Below are positions 1-4,775 of a stretch of DNA of 5,736 bases, one piece after another. This DNA is from Anaerolineales bacterium (GTDB taxonomy: Bacteria > Chloroflexota > Anaerolineae > Anaerolineales > Villigracilaceae): positions 1 to 5,736 of the forward strand of contig WGAD01000221.1 in assembly GCA_015489255.1 (NCBI GenBank), read 5' to 3'. The stretch's first letter is position 1; each line of letters opens with the position of its first letter. The position numbers and the translations under genes were made by a program. The notes under the pieces are model-generated. The model saw nothing but the letters and a program-made list of their open reading frames with translations. It made no database searches and had not been told where the DNA came from.

Positions 1-132
1 GCAGGGCCCTGCCGGGGAGCGACCACCCACCCTGTCCAACAGCCTGTACGCCCATCTGCGGCGGCGCGCCGCCGCAGATGGGCGTACAGGCTGTTGGACA
101 GGGTGGGTGGTCGCTCCCCGGCAGGGCCCTGC
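1..132. repeat. Perfect 132-base palindrome (two 66-base arms, no spacer)
   Basis: Positions 1-66 are the exact reverse complement of 67-132, with the centre between 66 and 67 in a GC-rich core (gcggcg/cgccgc). The outer 12 bases of each arm (gcagggccctgc) are themselves palindromic, so they also read as a direct repeat. The right arm continues the exonuclease reading frame plausibly; the left arm only echoes it in reverse. A spacer-less perfect palindrome touching position 1 is typical of a fold-back artefact at a contig end. A natural hairpin end or cruciform cannot be excluded from this window alone. Confidence 0.95.
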
Positions 133-719
133 GCCCGCTGGCGCAGCGCGTGCCGGAAGAAGTAGTTGGCGTCCCAATCGAGCGGTTCGCCCAGGCGGAC
201 GATCTCGGCCAACAAGGGCAAAGGCAGTTGCAAGGCCTGCTCGAACAACGTCTGATACAAGCGCACGGTGACCCGGGCGTCGTCCAGGGCACGGTGGGTG
301 GCTGGCAGTAGGATGCCCAGGGCTTGCCCGAGAGCGCTCAGGTTGTATCGGCTGGCGCCCGGCAACATGACGGCAGCGATTTCGTAGGTGTCGATGGCCG
401 GGTTATCGTGGAAGAGGTCTTGTGCCGCCAAAAAATTGAGGTCAAAGCGTACATTGTGCCCCAAAATGGGCCGGCGCCCGACGAAGCTGAGCAGCTCGGG
501 GATGACCTCGTCGAGCACGGGCGCATTGCGCACCATGGCTTCGGTGATGCCGGTGAGCTGGGTGATCTCCTCCGGAATGCGGCGGCGCGGGTTGATGAGG
601 CTGTGCCATTCATCCTCAACACGATTGCCGTTGAAGCGCACGGCGCCGATCTCAATGATGGCATCGCGGGCGGGGTCTAGCCCGGTGGTTTCCAGGTCTA
701 TGGCGATGATGGTGCCCAT
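1..719 (-). CDS. DEDDh 3'-5' exonuclease domain protein, probable N-terminal part of a DinG-type helicase (3' end missing)
   Basis: This is the third gene of the plsX operon. The frame starts at ATG 719-717, one base after the stop of the upstream gene, with GGAAG 9 bases before the start, and stays open to the window edge. The DnaQ-like exonuclease motifs are all present: ExoI DLETTG (residues 8-13, D8 and E10), ExoII GHNVRFD (87-93, D93) and ExoIII HRALDD (142-147, H142 and D147). This family removes nucleotides from DNA or RNA 3' ends using two metal ions. Residues 160-196 (with LLAEIVRLGEPLDW) resemble the linker that joins an exonuclease to an XPD-like helicase in Gram-positive and Chloroflexota DinG proteins, so DinG is the favoured identity, but no helicase motif is visible. 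Residues after about 196 lie in the palindrome; those after about 217 are probably artificial. A stand-alone DnaQ-like exonuclease remains possible. Confidence 0.85.
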   Translation of the reverse strand, partial: MGTIIAIDLETTGLDPARDAIIEIGAVRFNGNRVEDEWHSLINPRRRIPEEITQLTGITEAMVRNAPVLDEVIPELLSFVGRRPILGHNVRFDLNFLAAQDLFHDNPAIDTYEIAAVMLPGASRYNLSALGQALGILLPATHRALDDARVTVRLYQTLFEQALQLPLPLLAEIVRLGEPLDWDANYFFRHALRQRAQGPAGERPPTLSNSLYAHLRRRAAADGRTGCWTGWVVAPRQGP

Positions 720-720
720 T

Positions 721-1425
721 TCAGGCTTCTTCCAGCGCCTGGCGCACGGCGGCGATGCGTTCTTCCTTGAGACGGACGGCTTTGGCCTGCTGCAAGAGGA
801 ATTTTTTCAGTTTGTCGATCTTCATCGCCGGAATGGGCGAGCGGTCGGCGTCTTCCAGCTCGGCGCGCGGCGAAACGAAAACCAGCGCCGCCTGGATGGG
901 GAGATCGTCTGTTTCCAGCCCGGCCTTTTGCAGCGCGGCGCGCAGCCGCTGCAATTCGCTTTCCGCTTCTGCCTGTGGGCGTCCCAGGTTTTCTTGCCCA
1001 AACAGGCGCATGTAGGCGTGCCCCAGGCCAGTGGATTTCTGTTTCCAGCGACCCCGCGCCTCGTCGTAACGGATGCGTCCGTATTGGTAGTAGGGAATCA
1101 GCGCCCAGATCCCAGCCGGCCCAACCAGGAGATGGGCAACGGGGGCGCTGTAGTGATAGAGGGTGTATTTCCTGCCCAGCCCTTTCAGGTTTTTGTCTAG
1201 CATTTCATCCGGTCGTGGAGAGCGCCCCCAGCGGTTGCCGATGTAGAGGCTGATTTGGGTCAAGATGAAGCCGACGACCAGCAAGAGGAGCGCGGTGTTC
1301 AGGTTTTCCGGCCCCTGAAGGGAAAGGTAGAACCCGTAGCCCATAGCGGCCAGGGCGGCCAAGGAGAGCGTCATCCCCAGGCGGCGGTAGCGTTTGATTA
1401 AGGTCTCGTTCCGAATGATATTCAT
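721..1425 (-). CDS. Two-pass membrane protein with a degenerate NERD-like domain
   Basis: This 234-residue protein has a short basic N-terminus, two hydrophobic segments (about residues 17-36 and 44-62) and a cytoplasmic-looking soluble part. Residues about 79-206 recall the NERD (nuclease-related) fold: a GLGRKYTLYHY strand, the hallmark-like HLLVGPAGIWAL turn (98-109), then LVFVSPRAELEDAD (181-194) and a final KIDKLKKFL helix. In active-looking NERD proteins the strand after GPxG carries an E-x-K pair; here it reads IPYYQYGRI, so a nuclease role is doubtful. The C-terminus is a charged helix. The start ATG overlaps the plsX stop as ATGA, with GAGG 7 bases upstream, which predicts translational coupling; the exonuclease gene follows after 1 base. 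Existence of the gene is firm. The NERD assignment is inferred from motif character, and no function is claimed. Confidence 0.85.
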   Translation of the reverse strand: MNIIRNETLIKRYRRLGMTLSLAALAAMGYGFYLSLQGPENLNTALLLLVVGFILTQISLYIGNRWGRSPRPDEMLDKNLKGLGRKYTLYHYSAPVAHLLVGPAGIWALIPYYQYGRIRYDEARGRWKQKSTGLGHAYMRLFGQENLGRPQAEAESELQRLRAALQKAGLETDDLPIQAALVFVSPRAELEDADRSPIPAMKIDKLKKFLLQQAKAVRLKEERIAAVRQALEEA

Positions 1426-2462
1426 GCACTTGCCTCGTCGTGTGATTGAGAAGCGAGGGAATTGGCAATGGCCTCGCGGATGGCGGTGAGCACCTGGGCT
1501 TGTGCGGCTTCGGCAGCCACACGGATGGCGTTTTTAATGGCGGTGCTGTTGGAGCGCCCATGCCCGATGAAGACCAACCCGTTGACCCCCAGCAGCGGAG
1601 CGGCGCCGTGGGCGTCCGGATCCATCAGGGCTTTGACTTCGGCCATGGCCGGTTTGATGAGTAGCCCGCCCAGTTTGGCGGCCAAGCCGCCGTTCATGAC
1701 GGCCTCTTTGATTTTGTCGGTGAGCAGTTTGGCGACGGCTTCCGATGTTTTGAGCATGACGTTGCCGGTGAAGCCGTCGGTTACGGCGACATCGACCAAC
1801 CCGCCGATGACCTCTTTGCCTTCTACGTTGCCATAGTAATTCAACCCGGACTCTTTGAGCAATGGGGTGGCTTCTTTCACCAGGTTGTTGCCCTTGCCTT
1901 CTTCCTCGCCGTTGGAGATCAACCCTACTTTGGGGTTGGCGATGCCACGGACTTTTTGCGCGTATACGCTGCCCATGATGGCAAATTGCAATAGGTTGTG
2001 CGGTTTGACTTCCGGATTGGCGCCGATATCGAGCACCACGCACGAGCCGGTGGCGGTTGGGAAGACCGGGGCCAGAGCGGGCAGATCGACGCCGGGGAGA
2101 ACGCCCAGCCGGAAATAAGCGGTGACCATGGCAGCGCCCGTGTTGCCGGCTGTGACGAAGGCGTCAGCCTGCCCGTTTTTGACCAGGTCGATGGCTACGG
2201 CCATGGAGTTTTTGGCGTTTTTGCGGCGGGCTTTGAGCGCCAGGGCCAGCCCTTTGTCTTCCATGGTGAGCACTTCGGGGGCGTGGAGTATCTCGATCGC
2301 CAGCCCTGCGGTGTTATGGCGTGCGAGTTCCGTCTTCAGGGCAGTTTCGTCTCCTACGAGTTTGATATGCACCCCGAATTCGCGGGCGGCCAGCACGGCC
2401 CCTTCTACATCGGGCGCGGGATGACGGTCGCTTCCCATGGCGTCCAGGGCAATTGTGACCAT
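1422..2462 (-). CDS. plsX: Phosphate acyltransferase PlsX
   Basis: PlsX converts acyl-ACP and inorganic phosphate into acyl-phosphate, the acyl donor used by membrane PlsY to make lysophosphatidic acid, the first step of bacterial phospholipid synthesis. It is a soluble, membrane-associated enzyme. The 346 residues match the usual length and carry family signatures throughout: ALDAMGSD (5-12), EDKGLALALKARRKNAKNSM (68-87), VTAGNTGAAM (103-112), LDIGANPEVKPHNLLQFA (144-161), GLISNGEEEGKGN (180-192), VTDGFTGNVMLKTSE (227-241) and FIGHGRSN (298-305). Start ATG 2462-2460 is supported by AAAGGAG 9 bases upstream. Many bacteria place plsX with rpmF, fabH or fabD; here it heads an operon with a membrane protein and an exonuclease instead. 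It appears to be transcribed from the extended -10 promoter at 2509-2517. Confidence 0.98.
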   Translation of the reverse strand: MVTIALDAMGSDRHPAPDVEGAVLAAREFGVHIKLVGDETALKTELARHNTAGLAIEILHAPEVLTMEDKGLALALKARRKNAKNSMAVAIDLVKNGQADAFVTAGNTGAAMVTAYFRLGVLPGVDLPALAPVFPTATGSCVVLDIGANPEVKPHNLLQFAIMGSVYAQKVRGIANPKVGLISNGEEEGKGNNLVKEATPLLKESGLNYYGNVEGKEVIGGLVDVAVTDGFTGNVMLKTSEAVAKLLTDKIKEAVMNGGLAAKLGGLLIKPAMAEVKALMDPDAHGAAPLLGVNGLVFIGHGRSNSTAIKNAIRVAAEAAQAQVLTAIREAIANSLASQSHDEASA

Positions 2463-2478
2463 GTTTGCAGACTCCTTT

Positions 2479-2528
2479 GGGCTTGTGAAGTTGAAAATTT
2501 ATTCTGAAATTATAACAGGGCTTGTGAA
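2479..2528 (-). repeat. Two exact 11-base direct repeats flanking the plsX transcription start
   Basis: The minus-strand sequence TTCACAAGCCC occurs exactly at 2528-2518, just upstream of the extended -10, and at 2489-2479, in the leader next to the ribosome binding site. The copies are 39 bases apart start to start and the identity stops abruptly at both edges. Their placement either side of the start site is what a tandem regulator-binding site would look like. Regulation is inferred; only the repeat is seen. Confidence 0.6.
2509..2517 (-). promoter_or_regulatory. Extended -10 promoter of the plsX operon
   Basis: On the minus strand this reads TGT-TATAAT, a perfect -10 hexamer with the TGn extension. 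The hexamer 17 bases upstream is CCAGCG, a poor -35, which fits an extended -10 promoter. The predicted start is an A at about 2502, giving a 40-base leader that contains the AAAGGAG ribosome binding site (2472-2478). The tRNA terminator lies just upstream, so plsX is expected to be transcribed separately from the tRNA. Confidence 0.7.
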
Positions 2529-2560
2529 AAACGCTGGCGGGAGGGCCAAGGCCAGGAATT

Positions 2561-2595
2561 AAAAAGAAAATGACCGGCCTCGGGTAAGCCGGTCA
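2561..2595 (-). terminator. Intrinsic terminator after tRNA-Pro
   Basis: On the minus strand an 8-base-pair stem (TGACCGGC at 2595-2588 with GCCGGTCA at 2578-2571) closes a 9-base loop and is followed immediately by TTTTCTTTTT. It begins 10 bases past the tRNA 3' end and precedes the plsX promoter, so it isolates the tRNA from the operon. There is no T-tract on the plus side, so it works leftward only. Confidence 0.9.
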
Positions 2596-2605
2596 ACCAT
2601 TCTTG

Positions 2606-2680
2606 TCGGGGCGGGCGGATTTGAACCGCCGACCTCACGGACCCGAACCGTGCGCTCTAACCGGGCTGAGCCACGCCCCG
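2606..2680 (-). tRNA. tRNA-Pro (anticodon CGG)
   Basis: The 75-base minus-strand sequence folds into a full cloverleaf: acceptor CGGGGCG/CGCCCCG, D stem GCTC/GAGC, anticodon stem CACGG/CCGTG with loop TTCGGGT, a 5-base variable region, T stem GGCGG/CCGCC with loop TTCAAAT, and discriminator A. The anticodon CGG (2645-2643) reads the proline codon CCG. The C1-G72 pair is the usual bacterial proline identity feature. The 3' CCA is not encoded (CAAG follows the discriminator), so it must be added by CCA-adding enzyme. It has its own promoter and terminator. Confidence 0.97.
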
Positions 2681-2694
2681 AGCAAGCGGCTGGT

Positions 2695-2723
2695 ATTATA
2701 CACGCCTGCCCCTTTTTTGGCAA
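2695..2723 (-). promoter_or_regulatory. Promoter of tRNA-Pro
   Basis: On the minus strand TTGCCA (2723-2718, 5 of 6 matches to the -35 consensus) is separated by exactly 17 bases from TATAAT (2700-2695, perfect -10). The predicted start near 2688 leaves a leader of about 7 bases before the tRNA 5' end. The near-consensus layout fits a constitutive housekeeping sigma promoter for a stable RNA. The -35 overlaps a small inverted repeat, GGCAA-gcat-TTGCC (2719-2732), whose meaning is unknown. Confidence 0.8.
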
Positions 2724-2814
2724 GCATTTGCCGCCTTCATTTTTACCCTTTTGGTAGATGGTTGCATGCTGTGTCGTTGGGAGCGGCCAGGGTAGGAAAA
2801 AAGTCCTTTTCCAC

Positions 2815-2828
2815 CTTAAAATTTTAAG
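2815..2828. repeat. 14-base AT-rich perfect palindrome upstream of the regulator gene
   Basis: The sequence cttaaaattttaag is its own reverse complement. Relative to the predicted start at 2849 it spans about -34 to -21, covering the -35/spacer zone where a bound protein would block RNA polymerase. A second imperfect inverted repeat with a 6-base loop lies directly upstream at 2791-2815 (GGAAAA/TTTTCC core with outer GGT/ACC). An operator role is inferred. Confidence 0.5.
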
Positions 2829-2836
2829 ATTTACGG

Positions 2837-2842
2837 TATAAT
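2837..2842 (+). promoter_or_regulatory. -10 element of the response-regulator promoter
   Basis: A perfect TATAAT lies 38 bases before the regulator start codon. No good -35 is found at 16-18 bases spacing; that zone is occupied by the AT palindrome at 2815-2828, which suggests dependence on an activator or an unusual -35. Counting from the hexamer, +1 falls on the A at 2849. Confidence 0.6.
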
Positions 2843-2848
2843 GATGCC

Positions 2849-2884
2849 ATGATTTCCACACCATCACCTGCGGGGATTCAATGA
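2849..2884 (+). CDS. Possible leaderless 11-codon leader ORF
   Basis: ATG 2849-2851 opens a short frame encoding MISTPSPAGIQ and ending in TGA at 2882-2884, which overlaps the regulator start codon as ATGA. The predicted transcription start coincides with the first base of this ATG, so the mRNA could be leaderless and translation of the mini-ORF could feed ribosomes onto the regulator start. The peptide matches nothing I recognise and the frame may be chance. The coincidence of start site, ATG and ATGA overlap is the only support. Confidence 0.3.
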   Translation: MISTPSPAGIQ

Positions 2885-3534
2885 GCGGCCAGGTGCTCCT
2901 GATAGAAGGCCATTACGCGCAATATCCTTCCTTTGGCAGCCCGTTGATGGAGAAAGGGATCGAGGTGATTGCCTGCTCCAGCGGGAAGGCGGCGTTGGCT
3001 GAGCTGACGAAGGGGACGCCCTCAGCCATTGTGCTCAACGCAGCCTCTTTGCGCAGCACGGGCGAGCGCATTTGCGAGCGGCTCAAGCGCACGGCGCCTG
3101 ATGTCCCCTTGATTTGGATCGTGCCGCCGCAGCAGAAGACGCGCCGCGACCTGGCCGATGTGGTGCTGCACCTGCCTTTTACGGTGCGCAAATTGTTGAA
3201 TCGCTTGCGCCCTTATTTGAATGAAGACAATGGCCGCACTTTGCATGTGGGGGTGTTGAAGCTAGACGTGGAAAGTGGGTGGGTGACCTGCCTGGACAGG
3301 GAAGCCCGCTTGACGCCGCGTTTGGTGCGTCTCTTGCGGGTGTTGATGGAGCATCGCGGCGAGGTCGTCGAGCGACAGGCGCTTTTCAAGGCCGTTTGGC
3401 GGACGGAATACGTGGAGGATACGCGCACGTTGGACGTGCACATTTCCTGGTTGCGCAAGGCGATTGAGGAGAACCCGCGCAAACCGCGTTTTTTGAAAAC
3501 AGTGCGCGGCGTGGGGTATTTGCTAGATGTTTAG
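2881..3534 (+). CDS. OmpR/PhoB-family DNA-binding regulator with degenerate receiver domain
   Basis: This 217-residue protein has an N-terminal receiver-like domain (about 1-114) and a C-terminal OmpR-type winged helix (about 120-217). The DNA-binding half is well conserved: LTPRLVRLLRVLMEHRGEVV, the recognition region TRTLDVHISWLRKAIE (181-196) and the wing FLKTVRGVGYLL (204-215). The receiver keeps the general fold pattern but lost its phosphorylation chemistry: the acidic pair is EG (9-10), the phospho-acceptor Asp is Asn53 (VLNAASL), and the invariant Lys of the KPF motif is Leu98 (LPF). It is therefore likely a phosphorylation-independent, atypical regulator. No histidine kinase is nearby. 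Start ATG 2881 has GGGGA only 4 bases upstream, which is short, and the mini-ORF overlap may help initiation. The gene ends tail to tail with the methyltransferase, the two stops overlapping by 4 bases. Target genes are unknown. Confidence 0.92.
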   Translation: MSGQVLLIEGHYAQYPSFGSPLMEKGIEVIACSSGKAALAELTKGTPSAIVLNAASLRSTGERICERLKRTAPDVPLIWIVPPQQKTRRDLADVVLHLPFTVRKLLNRLRPYLNEDNGRTLHVGVLKLDVESGWVTCLDREARLTPRLVRLLRVLMEHRGEVVERQALFKAVWRTEYVEDTRTLDVHISWLRKAIEENPRKPRFLKTVRGVGYLLDV

Positions 3535-4772
3535 CTTGGCAGAAGAAGGTGATACACCGTGTCGCTGGTGGTGACCAGCCGCACGGTGATTTTTTTTGCC
3601 TCGGATGGCAGCAACAACCGCAGAGGCGGAGATTGCCGGCGGCGGGGCCGGGCGGCTTGTCTCAGGCTGGCGGGGACGTCGGCAGCTGTGGGGAAGAGAA
3701 CGTCCCAATAATCAAGATCGGAAGGAGGGCGGGTGAGGTGCAGTTCGTCACCCTGGCGGCGCAGCCCGAAATCCGCCGCTGCGGCGGCGTGGACGCGGGG
3801 TTCTTCGGGAGTCGCGCTGACGACCTCCACGGGCGCGCGCGCTTGGTCAGAGAGCCGCGCTTGCATCGTGTGCCAGGCGCGGGATGCGGCATCCACAGCG
3901 ATGAAGCGGCGTCCGTGCCGATCGGCTGCCAAGGCTGTGGTGCCCGCTCCGCTGAAGAAATCAGCCACCAGCCCGCCGGGCGGCGAAGAGGCCAGCACAA
4001 TGCGTTCGAGCAAAGCCAGTGGTTTTTGCGTCGGGTAACCGGTGCGTTCTGTGTGCAAACGGGCGACGACCGGGAAGTACCACCAGTCTTCGGGCACTTT
4101 GCCGCGCTTCAGGTTGGGCTTTTTGCCAAAACCGGCCCGCCCTGAGGTGCGAAAGGTCTTGACCGTGTTGGGGTCGTAAGGGATGCGGACGGCCTCGGCG
4201 TTGAAGTAATAGTCCGGGCTTTTTGTGTACGAGAGAATGGTATCGTGTTTGCGGTTGAAGGCTGAACGGATGGGGGACGGGCCGTGGTAAACCCAGATGA
4301 TTTCATTGAGCAGGCGATCGGCGCCAAAGATTTCATCCAGCAGCAGGCGGGCATAGGCGTTGGCGTGCCAATCCAGGTGCAGGTAAAGCGTGCCGCGAGG
4401 GGAAAGCAGCCGGTGCATGAGCTGGAGACGGGGGTAGAGAAAGGTGAGGTAGGCATCCAGGTTGCGCCAGTGGTCGCTGTACCCCGGGGCAGTTTTCCAG
4501 GAAGCGGGTTGGCGAGAATCTTCGCCGCGGCCAATGCGTGCCCGATAAGCGCGATTGGTGAAAAACGGCGGATCGGCGTAGATCAGGTCTATCCGGTTTT
4601 CCAGTTCGGGCAGGAGGGCTTGCATGACGGCGAGGTTATCGCCCAAGATCAGCCGATTGGCGGGGGGCGCAGGGTAGCCCTGCCCCTGGGGGTAGAGGTG
4701 CAGGTGGGTTCGCAAGGTCGGCGGGTCGATTTGCGGACGCTGGTGTTTTCCGTCCCAGTGCAGTGCAGGCAT
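3531..4772 (-). CDS. Beta-class DNA (adenine-N6) methyltransferase, apparently solitary
   Basis: This 413-residue enzyme is predicted to transfer a methyl group from S-adenosylmethionine to a base in a specific DNA sequence. Catalytic motif IV DPPF (67-70) comes before motif X YPTQKP (246-251) and the cofactor-binding motif I DFFSGAGTT (271-279), with acidic D294 after RRFIAV. That order (IV, target region, X, I) defines the beta class, and DPPF rather than SPPY favours adenine-N6. The target recognition region is probably about 165-245. A C-terminal part (about 310-413) goes beyond the catalytic core and I do not recognise it. No restriction enzyme is visible. ATG 4772-4770 lies 3 bases after the transpeptidase stop and has no clear Shine-Dalgarno, so translation probably depends on coupling. 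The last codons contain an A8 run and carry the opposite gene's terminator. Confidence 0.92.
   Translation of the reverse strand: MPALHWDGKHQRPQIDPPTLRTHLHLYPQGQGYPAPPANRLILGDNLAVMQALLPELENRIDLIYADPPFFTNRAYRARIGRGEDSRQPASWKTAPGYSDHWRNLDAYLTFLYPRLQLMHRLLSPRGTLYLHLDWHANAYARLLLDEIFGADRLLNEIIWVYHGPSPIRSAFNRKHDTILSYTKSPDYYFNAEAVRIPYDPNTVKTFRTSGRAGFGKKPNLKRGKVPEDWWYFPVVARLHTERTGYPTQKPLALLERIVLASSPPGGLVADFFSGAGTTALAADRHGRRFIAVDAASRAWHTMQARLSDQARAPVEVVSATPEEPRVHAAAAADFGLRRQGDELHLTRPPSDLDYWDVLFPTAADVPASLRQAARPRRRQSPPLRLLLPSEAKKITVRLVTTSDTVYHLLLPS
3555..3597 (+). terminator. Intrinsic terminator of the regulator gene, embedded in the methyltransferase coding sequence
   Basis: On the plus strand, CACCGTG (3555-3561) pairs with CACGGTG (3582-3588), and inside it GCTGGT (3564-3569) pairs with ACCAGC (3574-3579) around a GGTG loop. 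The joint is one G-T wobble and one C-C mismatch. One base later comes a run of eight T (3590-3597). The hairpin starts 20 bases after the regulator stop codon. Read on the minus strand the same bases encode AKKITVRLVTTSDTV of the methyltransferase. There is no T-tract on the minus side, so it stops only rightward transcription. Confidence 0.85.
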
Positions 4773-4775
4773 GGT

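Noticed and set aside
1..132. Inverted repeats of an insertion sequence
   Set aside because: There is no spacer between the arms, no transposase and no target duplication; the arms include exonuclease codons.
388..1200. Open frame of 270 codons on the plus strand
   Set aside because: It lies antisense to the exonuclease and NERD-like genes, has no recognisable protein motifs and crosses the boundary between two well-supported genes. It is a GC-driven shadow.
2523..2528. TTCACA as a -35 box for plsX
   Set aside because: It lies only 8 bases from the TATAAT, far too close for a standard promoter; the extended -10 explains the site better.
2559..2867. Minus-strand frame of 102 codons across the tRNA
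   Set aside because: It runs through tRNA-Pro, its promoter and its terminator, so it cannot be a real gene.
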